Source: Bacillota bacterium
GTDB lineage: Bacteria > Bacillota > Clostridia > Lachnospirales > Lachnospiraceae
DNA: 64,000 bases
NCBI GenBank assembly: GCA_023386315.1
Contig: JAEWJZ010000023.1
Location: 62,001 to 126,000, forward strand
Direction: 5' to 3'
Part shown: piece by piece, positions 52,868 to 61,642 of the stretch
Numbering within the stretch: the first letter of the stretch is position 1
Layout: every line of letters starts with the position of its first letter
Translations under genes and position numbers: made by a program
The notes under the pieces: generated by a model
Database searches by the model: none
What the model saw: the letters and a program-made list of their open reading frames with translations, nothing else
What the model was told of the DNA's origin: nothing

Positions 52868-53410
52868 ATGCAAAAGAAGCTAATCATTTTTACAGACAGT
52901 GGGGATACCATTATTGACGAAGGCACCGAAATACGCAATGCTGACGGTATTGTAGTCCACGCAGAATTGATTCCCGGTGCGGGGGAGACGCTAAAAGCTC
53001 TTTACGACGCCGGTTATGTCATTGCCATGGTGGCTGACGGGGAAGAACAGTCTTTCACCAATGTTTATGAAGAAAATGGCCTTGGTTATTGCTTCCACAC
53101 CAGAACAATTTCCGAGATCGTTGGTATCCAGAAACCTTCCGAGAGAATGTTTATAGATGCTATGGAGAAAAATCACCTGACAGAAGAAGACAAAAAGAGG
53201 GTGGTTATGATTGGAAACAATGTGAGAAAGGATGTTGCAGGAGCCAACCGCTTTGGAATCACTTCAATTCTCATAGACTGGTCTCCGCGCTATGATATGA
53301 ATCCGGCTGATGAGTGGGAAACGCCGGACTATACCGTCCACGAGCCGAAGGAGCTTCTGGCACTGATTGAGAGTCTGGAGGCAGAGCTTCAAAAAGACGG
53401 AAATGAATAG
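52868..53410 (+). CDS. HAD-family phosphatase-like protein
   Basis: The 180-residue protein has the HAD fold. Motif I reads F-T-D-S-G-D-T (nucleophile Asp, with Gly at the usual +2 acid position, as in some known HAD branches), motif III lysine is in QKPSERMF, and motif IV reads MIGNNVRKDVAGAN, where N-N replaces the first acid pair. It therefore lacks two canonical acids, so phosphatase activity may be weak or altered. Located between the GH38 and importer B genes with a gap of 18 bases to the permease, it may dephosphorylate a sugar phosphate of this pathway. The substrate is unknown. Confidence 0.8.
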   Translation: MQKKLIIFTDSGDTIIDEGTEIRNADGIVVHAELIPGAGETLKALYDAGYVIAMVADGEEQSFTNVYEENGLGYCFHTRTISEIVGIQKPSERMFIDAMEKNHLTEEDKKRVVMIGNNVRKDVAGANRFGITSILIDWSPRYDMNPADEWETPDYTVHEPKELLALIESLEAELQKDGNE

Positions 53411-53428
53411 AAGGAGGGTATGGATATT

Positions 53429-54364
53429 ATGAAAGAAAAGACAACGAAGGAAAAGGCGCATAAGATTCCTTTTAAGGTGTATATACGCAATACCTGGCAG
53501 CTTTACTTAATGCTTCTGATCCCGGTCATTTATATGCTTATGTTCCGTTATAAGCCCATGATCGGTGGCGTAATTGCCTTTAAGAAGTTTAATGTGTTTG
53601 CAGGGGTGTGGAACAGCCCATGGGTTGGTTTAGCCAATTTTAAAGAAGCTTTTGGTTCTAAGGACTTCTGGAATGCACTGAAAAACACGTTGATTTTAAA
53701 TGCGGGTGACTTGATTATCGGTTTCCCGATTCCGGTACTAATTGCAGTATTCCTGTTTGAAATCAGAAATTTAAAGATCCGGAAAGCAACACAGACAATT
53801 TTATATCTGCCAAACTTCCTTTCCTGGGTTATCATTGCAGGTATTATTACACAGCTGTTTTCAACCAGCGGACTTGTTAATGATATCATACGTAAAGTAG
53901 GTTTAAGGGAAATTAATTTCTTAAGTAATACCTTTATCTGGAGATTTGTATACTGGTTCGCCGGAATATGGCAGTCAGCAGGTTATTCTTTAATTATTTA
54001 TCTGGCAGCACTGTCAGCTACAGATCCTTCTCTGGGAGAAGCAGCTTATATTGATGGTGCCACAAGACTTCAGAGAATTGCACACGTTACGATCCCGCAG
54101 ATCAGAGCTACCATTTCCATTATGCTGATTATGCAGCTTGGAAAGATCGTCTCCATCGATTTTGACCGTCCTTATATGATGGGTAACACACTTGTTAAAA
54201 GTGCCTCCGACGTTATCAGTACCTATGTTTACAGCGTGGGTCTTCAGGCCGGCCGGTTTGATTTTGCCACTGCAGTTGGTTTATTCCAGTCAGTAGTTGG
54301 TATCGTAATGATCCTGTCCGTTAATCAAATATCTAAAAAAATGGGAGAGGAGGGAATTATGTAA
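53429..54364 (+). CDS. Sugar ABC permease, importer B, LplB-type
   Basis: The 311-residue membrane protein has six hydrophobic segments and the contact loop GEAAYIDGATRLQRIAHVTI. The start at 53429 has AAGGAGG 10 bases upstream; an in-frame ATG at 53420 abuts that site. Its last base overlaps the start of the next permease gene. It forms the importer B channel with it; the binding protein comes third in this operon. Confidence 0.92.
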   Translation: MKEKTTKEKAHKIPFKVYIRNTWQLYLMLLIPVIYMLMFRYKPMIGGVIAFKKFNVFAGVWNSPWVGLANFKEAFGSKDFWNALKNTLILNAGDLIIGFPIPVLIAVFLFEIRNLKIRKATQTILYLPNFLSWVIIAGIITQLFSTSGLVNDIIRKVGLREINFLSNTFIWRFVYWFAGIWQSAGYSLIIYLAALSATDPSLGEAAYIDGATRLQRIAHVTIPQIRATISIMLIMQLGKIVSIDFDRPYMMGNTLVKSASDVISTYVYSVGLQAGRFDFATAVGLFQSVVGIVMILSVNQISKKMGEEGIM

Positions 54365-55230
54365 TGGCAGAATTAAAAAGCAAATCAGACAGACGGTTCC
54401 AGTTGTTCTGGAACACAGCATTTATAATAATCAGTATCGTAGCGCTGATCCCTATTTTCCGCGTAATTTCCATGTCATTAAGTTCCAAAGACGCAATTTT
54501 AGGTGGTAAAGTATTCCTTTATCCGATTCAGTTTACAACGGAAGCTTATGTCCGTGCATTTAGAAGCGGAAGTTTCCTTTCCTCATTTGTTTATTCCGTT
54601 TTCCTGATGCTGGGTTCAACTGCAGTCTGTATTGTCATGACTATTGCAGCAGCATACCCTCTCTCAAAAAAGAATTTAAAGGGCGGAACGATCATTATGA
54701 CAATGTTCGTACTGACCATGTATCTGGATCCGGGTATTATTCCGAAATATTTAAATGTTAAAGATTTCAAGATGATTGATACGGTATGGGCACTGATTAT
54801 ACCAGAGGCGCTGAGTGCATATAACATGATCATCATGTGTACTGCTTTCAAGGGACTGGATTCCTCATTATATGAAGCTGCAAAAATAGACGGCTGCAAC
54901 GAGATTCAGACATTGTTCAAAGTAGCACTTCCGCTGGTATACCCGACATTGGCAACACTTGCTTTGTTCTACGCTGTGGGAAGATGGAATCGTTTAAGCG
55001 ATGTTTTATACTATGTAAACAGCTCCAGACTGTATACTGTTCAGATGATATTAAAGCAGTTGATAGAATCTGTTGCAATATCACAGCAGGAAGGAGTAGC
55101 TTCCCAGCTTGTAGCCGATAATATTAAATCAGCAAGTATTGTAATTTCCATGACACCTATGCTGATTGCTTATCCGTTTATCCAGAAGTACTTTACAAAG
55201 GGAATCATGCTTGGTGCAGTAAAAGGTTGA
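54364..55230 (+). CDS. Sugar ABC permease, importer B, LplC-type
   Basis: The 288-residue second permease has six hydrophobic segments, the contact loop YEAAKIDGCNEIQTLFKVAL and the subfamily end G-I-M-L-G-A-V-K-G. It overlaps the preceding permease gene by one base, a sign of translational coupling. The binding-protein gene is 53 bases further on. Confidence 0.92.
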   Translation: MAELKSKSDRRFQLFWNTAFIIISIVALIPIFRVISMSLSSKDAILGGKVFLYPIQFTTEAYVRAFRSGSFLSSFVYSVFLMLGSTAVCIVMTIAAAYPLSKKNLKGGTIIMTMFVLTMYLDPGIIPKYLNVKDFKMIDTVWALIIPEALSAYNMIIMCTAFKGLDSSLYEAAKIDGCNEIQTLFKVALPLVYPTLATLALFYAVGRWNRLSDVLYYVNSSRLYTVQMILKQLIESVAISQQEGVASQLVADNIKSASIVISMTPMLIAYPFIQKYFTKGIMLGAVKG

Positions 55231-55283
55231 TTATTTATTTTTTTATAATAAATAAATGAAGAAAAGAAAGGGAGGTTTTATTA

Positions 55284-56903
55284 ATGAAAAAAGCAAGATT
55301 ATTAAGAAGCTGTATGGCAGTATTTGCAGCAGCAGCTCTGGTAACCGGATGCGGTTCCAGTGCAGGTAAAGATGCAACAACAGCAGCAGCAACCACCGCA
55401 GCAGGCGGTACAGAAACAAAAGCAGAGGCAACAACTGCAGCAGATAAGGGAGAAGAAGTAACCATTAAGGTTATGGTATGGGACAGAGGTGATGCAGCTC
55501 CTGGAACAACCGTGGAGAAAAACACCCAGACAGAATGGATCAAACAGCAGGTGAAAGAAAAGTACAACATTAATGTTGAATACGTTTCTGTTCCAAGATC
55601 CTCTTCTGATGATAAGTTAAATATCATGATGTCTGGCGGAAGCGCACCTGATATCGTTTTTACCTACAATCAGGGTATCTTCTATAACTTTGCACAGAAC
55701 GGCGGTCTGGCAGATTTAACACAGGCTTATGAAACCTATGGTACCGACATTAAGAAATATGTTTCTGATGCACAGAATATGGGCCAGATTGAGGGAAAAC
55801 AGCTTGCTATTATGAAACAGAGAGGTGTGGAATCTCCTCGTCATACTGCTTTTATCCGTCAGGACTGGCTGGATAAACTGGGAATGCAGATGCCAAAAAC
55901 AAAAGAAGATCTCGTAGCTTATTTACAGGCAGTAAAAGATAAAAATCCAGGCGGAGTAGACAATGTAATTCCGTGGGCAATGAGCGGACGTAATGATACA
56001 GAGAAGGGTTATTTGAATTTCGTAGCATCCTATGTAAACTATGCAAATGACAAAGATGCTTATATGTATAGTGAAGGTTACGCAGCAGTTGCTCCTGGAG
56101 CAGTTGATGGAATTAAGAAGTTAAATGAGCTTTATAATAAAGGACTTATTTCTAAAGATTTTGCAACAGATACTCAGGAAGATATCTACAAAGCTCAGTT
56201 AACTGCAGGCAACGTAGGATTCTATTTAGATGATACAGAGCGTACGTTTGATTTTATCTCTGTATTAAATCAGACTTTAGGCAGCAAAACTTTTGTTCCG
56301 GTACAGTGTTTTGAACTGGCAGATGGTTCTTACCGCACACCGTTTGAGCAGAGATATGGTATGTTTATCATGATTCCAAAGACCAGCGAGAAGAAAGTTG
56401 ATGCTTGTATGAAATACTTAAACTGGCAGGCTGATCCGGAAGTTGCAGAAAATATTGTTTATACAACAGAGCATAAAAGAGACGAAAATGGCGTACCGCT
56501 TAAGTTTACAGATGAAGAGCTCTATGCAAAGGGTTATCCTAAGACACTGGATGATTTAAATATCGTAAACCTTGCAATGGAGTGGACAACAAAGAAAGAA
56601 TCTATTGTTGGAAAATGGGCAAAAGATTATCCTGGTGTAGGAAATACTGATTGGTTCTCAAACTTCTACGATGTACGTTCCGAAGGAAAGTTCCGTTATC
56701 CTGTATATTCCAACATTTCACAGGCTGAAAGTGACTATGGACAGAATGTAGAGAACATGATGATAGAATATGTTTACAAGCTGATCAGCTGTACACCGGA
56801 TCAATTCGATGCTCTGCAGAAGACAGAATATGACAACCTTGTAAATGCAGGTCTGCAGAAGATTCTTGACGCAAGAGCAGAATATTTTGACACAATAAAG
56901 TAA
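55284..56903 (+). CDS. Sugar-binding lipoprotein of ABC importer B (LplA-type)
   Basis: The 539-residue protein has a signal peptide with lipobox V-T-G-C near residue 23, followed by a Thr/Ala-rich linker (TTAAATTAAGGTETKAEATT). The body is of the large LplA type, as in the other YesMN-linked importer at 17 kb. Binding-protein genes usually precede the permeases; here it is last, after both permeases, with its own GGGAGG site. Substrate unknown, but its position among GH105 and GH38 genes suggests an acidic oligosaccharide. A strong terminator follows. Confidence 0.92.
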   Translation: MKKARLLRSCMAVFAAAALVTGCGSSAGKDATTAAATTAAGGTETKAEATTAADKGEEVTIKVMVWDRGDAAPGTTVEKNTQTEWIKQQVKEKYNINVEYVSVPRSSSDDKLNIMMSGGSAPDIVFTYNQGIFYNFAQNGGLADLTQAYETYGTDIKKYVSDAQNMGQIEGKQLAIMKQRGVESPRHTAFIRQDWLDKLGMQMPKTKEDLVAYLQAVKDKNPGGVDNVIPWAMSGRNDTEKGYLNFVASYVNYANDKDAYMYSEGYAAVAPGAVDGIKKLNELYNKGLISKDFATDTQEDIYKAQLTAGNVGFYLDDTERTFDFISVLNQTLGSKTFVPVQCFELADGSYRTPFEQRYGMFIMIPKTSEKKVDACMKYLNWQADPEVAENIVYTTEHKRDENGVPLKFTDEELYAKGYPKTLDDLNIVNLAMEWTTKKESIVGKWAKDYPGVGNTDWFSNFYDVRSEGKFRYPVYSNISQAESDYGQNVENMMIEYVYKLISCTPDQFDALQKTEYDNLVNAGLQKILDARAEYFDTIK

Positions 56904-56931
56904 TTCCTTTTACGGGGCAGCAGGCTATAAG

Positions 56932-56995
56932 AAGCTCGTTACAGCTCTTTCTCATCGAAATAATGATGATGCCGGGAAGCTGTAACGGGCTTTTT
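56932..56995. terminator. Terminator after importer B
   Basis: AAGCTCGTTACAGCT (56932-56946) pairs with AGCTGTAACGGGCTT (56978-56992), 15 positions including a G-T pair, around a 31-base loop, followed by T residues. It stands between convergent genes. Confidence 0.85.
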
Positions 56996-57010
56996 CTGCC
57001 CAAATGATCG

Positions 57011-57925
57011 TTAAAGAATTGTCGGAATGCTGTTTCCGCCTCCGTCTTTACGAAATTCAGAGGGCGACTGGCTGCAATACTTTTGAAAGATTCGGTTAAA
57101 TTGTGAAAAGCTTGTAAATCCGCATTCTTCCGCCAGTTCAGAAATCTTCTTTTTCGTGTTTAAAAGCAGGTATTGTACGTTTCGGATCCGTGTCATCTGA
57201 ATGTACTGGGTCAGGGTGTAGCCCGTCACATCTTTAAACTGATGGGACAGATAGTAGGGACTGATATAAAATTCCCTGGAAAGGGAGTCCAGTGTTAATT
57301 CTTCAGAATAATGATTATGAATGAAGTTGGCGATGGTGTATATTTTTTGGGAAGCTTCATCCTTTAGTGGTTCGTTGGTATAGGTGTTAAATGGTGCCAG
57401 CTGTCGTAAAGTATAGAGAAACTCCACGAACATTCCGTGAACAATCAGTGATTTAAGTTCGGGTTCCTCATCCTGAAAGGAGTAGCGGTAAATGCGATTG
57501 AGTTTTTCGTTAATCAGCTGCTGCTGTTTGGAAGGGAAACGAAAAATAGGAAGCGGGGAGTAAAAGGGTTCAAAGAGCTTCTGGTAGGTTTCCGGCATTC
57601 CCCAAAGTGATGGGGGATATAAAAAACCGATGATCAGCCGTTTGCTGGGAGCGCCTTTCTGATATTCGGAGCGGTGAAGCACCGATGGCCGGAGAAGTAC
57701 GATATCGCCTGACCGGATGGAATAAGGGATACCTTCTACCAGATGGTATGCCTGGGGGCTGATCAGTATCATCAGTTCATAAAAAGAATGAAAATGCTGA
57801 AATGGCATGTTGATATCAAAGGATCGTTCATCATAATCAAAGTAATAATAAAGGGAATGCTGGATATCGTTAATGGTGATATTATGTCTTTTCTTATAAA
57901 GCAGTGTATCATCAGGATTTGTCAT
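57011..57925 (-). CDS. AraC-family regulator with cupin sensor
   Basis: The 304-residue protein has a cupin-type domain (FQHFHSFYELMILIS, SGDIVLLRPSVLHRSEYQKG) and a C-terminal AraC helix-turn-helix (LSREFYISPYYLSHQFKDVT and ISELAEECGFTSFSQFNRIF). It is divergent from the second GH105 gene and probably regulates it. The start at 57925 has AAAGGTGG upstream; the longer open frame to 58195 would overlap the GH105 coding region and is rejected. Confidence 0.9.
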   Translation of the reverse strand: MTNPDDTLLYKKRHNITINDIQHSLYYYFDYDERSFDINMPFQHFHSFYELMILISPQAYHLVEGIPYSIRSGDIVLLRPSVLHRSEYQKGAPSKRLIIGFLYPPSLWGMPETYQKLFEPFYSPLPIFRFPSKQQQLINEKLNRIYRYSFQDEEPELKSLIVHGMFVEFLYTLRQLAPFNTYTNEPLKDEASQKIYTIANFIHNHYSEELTLDSLSREFYISPYYLSHQFKDVTGYTLTQYIQMTRIRNVQYLLLNTKKKISELAEECGFTSFSQFNRIFQKYCSQSPSEFRKDGGGNSIPTIL

Positions 57926-58097
57926 AGGAACCACCTTTATACTTTCTATGAAATAGTCATGTATCGGATATTCATTATAGCAGAATGATGACAAGATGTG
58001 CAATACATTGGCGAATAAAAAAGAAAAATATTGTAGAGATTGCAATGTGCCCCCCAACTGTTTCGTTGGTTGGCAGCAGAAAGGAAGTGGCAAAAGA

Positions 58098-59174
58098 ATG
58101 GAAAATTTAAAAGAGAAAATTAACCTGCTTGTATCCAGCTTTGAAAAAATTTTGTATGATGAAGATGATATCTTTTTAAAAAATATGCAGACCAATAATC
58201 TGGCTGGAGATAATCCGGAACGGTACCGCTACTGGGAATGGACACAGGGAGTCGGTTTATTCGGGTTATGGAAGATCTATGAGGAAACCGGCGAAGAAGA
58301 AATTATAAACAAACTGAATAAGTATTATGAAAGACAGCTTACCATTGGTTTGCCTGCCCGGAATATTAATACAACAGCCCCGCTTTTAGCCTTAACCTAC
58401 CTGGTTGAAAAAGAGGGAAATGAGACATATATGGAAATCTGCCGGGACTGGGCGCAGTGGCTTGTGGATGAACTTCCAAAAACTGAAGAAGGCGGATTTC
58501 AGCATTTGACTTCTGATACGCTCAACGAACAGGAACTTTGGGATGACACCCTGTTTATGTCTGTTTTATTCCTGGCACGTATGGGTGTGATTCTTAAGAA
58601 GCAGGAATGGATTGATGAGGCTGAGTACCAGTTTTTAATCCATGTGAAATACTTAGCTGACAGAAAGACCGGTCTTTGGTATCATGGCTGGACATTCCAT
58701 GGCTGCCATAATTTTGCCGGCGCATTCTGGGGAAGAGGCAACAGCTGGATTACTATGGCCATTCCGGAATTATTCGGCATTATTCCATGCAGCGGTGCAG
58801 TCAAACACTATTTGACAGAAGCATTGAAAAATCAGATTGATGCGTTGGTTTCCTATCAGAACGAAAACGGCATGTGGCATACGGTAATCGATGATAATAC
58901 CTCTTACGTTGAGGCAAGTGCAACCTGCGGTTTCGGATATGGAATATTGAAAGCAGTTCATCTGGGACTTGTGGATCCCTCTTTTGAAGCCAGTGCCAGA
59001 AAAGCACTTTTGCCCGTTCTTCAGTGTATCGACGCAGAAGGTGTGGTGCATCAGGTATCCTATGGTACTCCCATGGGAAGAGAAAGTGTACAGTTCTATA
59101 AAGATATTGAACTTCGCCCAATGCCATACGGACAGGCAATGGCTATGCTGTTCCTGTTAGAAGCATCAAAATAA
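58098..59174 (+). CDS. GH105 unsaturated uronyl hydrolase (second copy)
   Basis: The 358-residue protein is a second GH105 enzyme: RYWEWTQGVGLFGLWKIYEE, NINTTAPLLALTYL, catalytic aspartate region ELWDDTLFMSVLFLARMG, FWGRGNSWITMA and GMWHTVIDDNTSYVEASAT. It is cytoplasmic and clearly related to, but distinct from, the copy at 38.5 kb, so the locus probably handles two unsaturated uronyl linkages or two glycans. The start at 58098 is preceded by AAGGAAG. An in-frame extension upstream exists and is rejected. It is followed by a terminator-like hairpin. Confidence 0.92.
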   Translation: MENLKEKINLLVSSFEKILYDEDDIFLKNMQTNNLAGDNPERYRYWEWTQGVGLFGLWKIYEETGEEEIINKLNKYYERQLTIGLPARNINTTAPLLALTYLVEKEGNETYMEICRDWAQWLVDELPKTEEGGFQHLTSDTLNEQELWDDTLFMSVLFLARMGVILKKQEWIDEAEYQFLIHVKYLADRKTGLWYHGWTFHGCHNFAGAFWGRGNSWITMAIPELFGIIPCSGAVKHYLTEALKNQIDALVSYQNENGMWHTVIDDNTSYVEASATCGFGYGILKAVHLGLVDPSFEASARKALLPVLQCIDAEGVVHQVSYGTPMGRESVQFYKDIELRPMPYGQAMAMLFLLEASK

Positions 59175-59184
59175 TATAAAATGA

Positions 59185-59217
59185 AGGGCGGATCTATTTA
59201 CGGCAATCCGCTCTTTT
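59185..59217 (+). terminator. Terminator between GH105 and the unknown gene
   Basis: AGGGCGGAT (59185-59193) pairs with ATCCGCTCT (59206-59214), nine pairs with one G-T, and a short T run follows. The following gene has its own ribosome site only a few bases on, so termination may be partial. Confidence 0.7.
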
Positions 59218-59235
59218 GCTTTGGAGGATAAAAAC

Positions 59236-59919
59236 ATGAACAAAGACTTTGAGATACTGGCAGCCTATAAACCTGTTGTCATGCAGGATAAAAAGGAACC
59301 ATTTTCCATTACTGCCATGGGCTGTACCATTTTTCGGGAAACAAAGAGAAGCAGTTCCTTTCCCAAACGTGAAATCGTGATTAACAGGGAAGAAGTGGAT
59401 TTTGCCATTGAGTATGCGATCTGGTATGATTTTGATATACAGCATTTATATGAGCTGGAGCATGTCTGGGTTTACGTAAAAAAGGACGGAACTGTAAAAA
59501 AAGTAGAAGCCAGCTTCCACGGCAAATTTTTAAATATGGTGAATCTGGATAATGGAGAGTTGATACTGAAAGACGGTACTCATCCGGTGGTCTATGCACA
59601 GCCTGGCAAGCATGCGCTTGTGCCTGATCCCCGGGTAATCCGCATCATTCCCGACTGGCTGGAAAGCTGTCAGGAAAAGGCTGGAACGGACGGGGTTCTT
59701 GTTCAGGATATGTTTGAGGATCAGATTCATACGGATGATGACCTTCAGAAAATGACGGAAACATATATTAAGGAAGTATTTGGTTTTTGTCCCTCCATGG
59801 AATTTGAACCATTTATTTTAGAAGATGAGAAGCTGATGACCTGGGATGGACTGAAAAAATCCATTCCTGAACGGGTTAACAGGCAGATTGATATCATTAA
59901 AGCTCACTTTAATAAATAA
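59236..59919 (+). CDS. Unknown protein of the glycan locus
   Basis: The 227-residue protein is not recognised with confidence. It is soluble, without signal peptide. Segments such as YAIWYDFDIQHLYELEHVWV, VKKVEASFHGK and HPVVYAQPGKHALVPDPR recall a small VPS62/NPP1-like beta-sandwich proteins, but the similarity is faint and I do not assign a function. GGAGG at 59223-59227 supports the ATG at 59236 rather than the TTG at 59221. It follows GH105 copy 2 in the same direction and may be cotranscribed when the terminator is read through. Confidence 0.7.
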   Translation: MNKDFEILAAYKPVVMQDKKEPFSITAMGCTIFRETKRSSSFPKREIVINREEVDFAIEYAIWYDFDIQHLYELEHVWVYVKKDGTVKKVEASFHGKFLNMVNLDNGELILKDGTHPVVYAQPGKHALVPDPRVIRIIPDWLESCQEKAGTDGVLVQDMFEDQIHTDDDLQKMTETYIKEVFGFCPSMEFEPFILEDEKLMTWDGLKKSIPERVNRQIDIIKAHFNK

Positions 59920-59920
59920 A

Positions 59921-59963
59921 AAGAGGTGGTACCGCACAAACAGTAAGTGGGGCACCACCTCTT
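59921..59963. terminator. Convergent-gene terminator with a T-box-like core
   Basis: AAGAGGTGGT (59921-59930) pairs with ACCACCTCTT (59954-59963), and an inner ACC pairs with GG, about 12 pairs. On the minus strand it is followed by TTTTATTTATT, so it should end the minus-strand gene. The left arm reads GGTGGTACCGC, identical to the core of the T-box antiterminator element. Confidence 0.7.
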
Positions 59964-59968
59964 CTGGA

Positions 59969-61642
59969 CTAATAGGCTGCAGGAACCGCCCGTAGTGAAA
60001 TGGTATGCTTAAAGCAGGTGAAGTCAGTAAAATAGACTGTATAGCAGTCCTGTGAGCGTCCCTGGCTTCCGAACTTGCCTGCTACATAGTTATGGGAGCC
60101 AAAGCCGGGGCCGGCTGTTATGGCGTATTTGCCCTTTGAGGCAGTCACTGTTCCTTCTTTTGCTACGATTCCACCGCCGGCATTGCCCTCGGCAATAAAA
60201 TACGGGGATTCCACTCGGCATCCTGCATCAAATGCAAGTTCCACACGGAGAGGAGCGCGGTCAATTCCGGCAGTTTCTATGGTGATATCAACGCCATCCT
60301 TTGCCTCTGCAACGGTAATTACAAAATTCATATCAGGTCCGTTTAACTTTTCTCTTTTCGTATGATCCATTTTCCACCAGTCTGAAGTATCCTGCGGTTC
60401 CTTAAAGGGCAGATAATACCAGCCAGCCATCTTCTGATTCAGAACGAACCCCTCTTCTTCCGGAAGCTGTACCAGGTTCTCAGGAACGAAATACCTGTGC
60501 TCGCAGAAGCTGGCCCCGATTTTCATGCTGACGCATAAATCCCCATGGAGAAAATAGAGAAAGGAGGGACTGCTTTTTAATATGGAGCAGGAATAAGCTT
60601 CTCTCCGAAGCCGTACAATTCCGGAATCGGTATAGTGGCGGCAGTAGTTTGTAAGAATCTTACTTTCCTCATATTCAAATTCTTCCAGTTCCGGATGAAG
60701 CATGAAATGGATCAGCCAGTCCAGAGGTCCGATTCCCTTCGCAACGGCCTGGTCCATGATAAAGCAGGCAGCCTGCAAAAAGGTTTCATTGTGGAATTTA
60801 ATACCCATATATAAATATTCCAGATAATAACCGGTTGGATAGATCTTAGTTCCCCGGTCCTGTCTTGTGGAGTTATTAGTAAAGATACTCCCATCCGGTT
60901 CAATATAATTGAGCATCATGGTTAAGTTTCTTTTTACCGGTTCATACCAGGAATCATCATCGGTTGCAGCGGCCAGCAGCATCATGGCGTTGTTATTCAC
61001 CAGGTTGTAGCCTCCTGCAGAACGTTCTGCATATTCTCCGTCTTCGTTGCAGTCACAGCCTTCAATTAAGAATTTTTCAGCTCCCTTTTTCATGGAATCG
61101 TCTGATGTGAGGCGGTAAAGCATCATTAAGACGGAAGCAATGGCCCAGCGGTGATTGGGAGTGTGGAATCCTCCGTTTATCATCGCTTTTCCTCCTTTCA
61201 CCAGTATGGACTCCATAACTGGAAGAAGAGTGGAAAGCATGTTTTTCTCTAAAGCGGGGCATTCGTCTTTCAGGGACAGCTGGTTTAAGTAGATATATGC
61301 AGGAAGAAGACCGTCAAGGCAGAATGCGGTATCTGCACCGGAATAAAAATTACAGTTTATAAGATCAAAAAAGCCGTTTTCCCGCTGCCCGCTGGCAATG
61401 TAGGAAAGGGCGATGGTAATTCTTTCGTAAATCGTTTTGCTGCCGTAAAATCTGCTCTTATGGTTAAATAAGCATGCGGTCATGGTGGTTACCTGAAATA
61501 TGGCAAGCTTTGGTTCCACCAGCCCGTCATGGTCCCGAAAACCTCCGTAGAACTCCGAGTTCTGGTCCATGACCTGCTGATTCATTATTTCTTCTGTTTT
61601 CCGGTCACTGTATATAATGATTCTTTCGTAATGTTTTTTCAT
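59969..61642 (-). CDS. Putative alpha/alpha-toroid polysaccharide-active protein
   Basis: The 557-residue protein has no signal peptide. Its first two thirds look like an alpha/alpha-toroid (SYIASGQRENGFFDLINCNF, GGFHTPNHRWAIASVLMMLY, GSIFTNNSTRQDRG). The last third (residues of about 370-557) resembles the beta-rich C-terminal region of heparinase II/III-type and other lyases. I see no diagnostic catalytic motif, so lyase activity is inferred only from shape and neighbours. If it is a lyase acting inside the cell, it would supply the unsaturated ends used by the GH105 enzymes. GGAG stands before the ATG, and a perfect palindrome lies upstream. Confidence 0.6.
   Translation of the reverse strand: MKKHYERIIIYSDRKTEEIMNQQVMDQNSEFYGGFRDHDGLVEPKLAIFQVTTMTACLFNHKSRFYGSKTIYERITIALSYIASGQRENGFFDLINCNFYSGADTAFCLDGLLPAYIYLNQLSLKDECPALEKNMLSTLLPVMESILVKGGKAMINGGFHTPNHRWAIASVLMMLYRLTSDDSMKKGAEKFLIEGCDCNEDGEYAERSAGGYNLVNNNAMMLLAAATDDDSWYEPVKRNLTMMLNYIEPDGSIFTNNSTRQDRGTKIYPTGYYLEYLYMGIKFHNETFLQAACFIMDQAVAKGIGPLDWLIHFMLHPELEEFEYEESKILTNYCRHYTDSGIVRLRREAYSCSILKSSPSFLYFLHGDLCVSMKIGASFCEHRYFVPENLVQLPEEEGFVLNQKMAGWYYLPFKEPQDTSDWWKMDHTKREKLNGPDMNFVITVAEAKDGVDITIETAGIDRAPLRVELAFDAGCRVESPYFIAEGNAGGGIVAKEGTVTASKGKYAITAGPGFGSHNYVAGKFGSQGRSQDCYTVYFTDFTCFKHTISLRAVPAAY

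Noticed and set aside
57926..58195. N-terminal extension of the AraC-type regulator
   Set aside because: It would overlap the start of the divergent GH105 gene and has no ribosome site; the ATG at 57925 fits the family length.
59921..59963. T-box riboswitch
   Set aside because: Only the antiterminator core is present; no leader, specifier stem or downstream regulated gene is in the right place.
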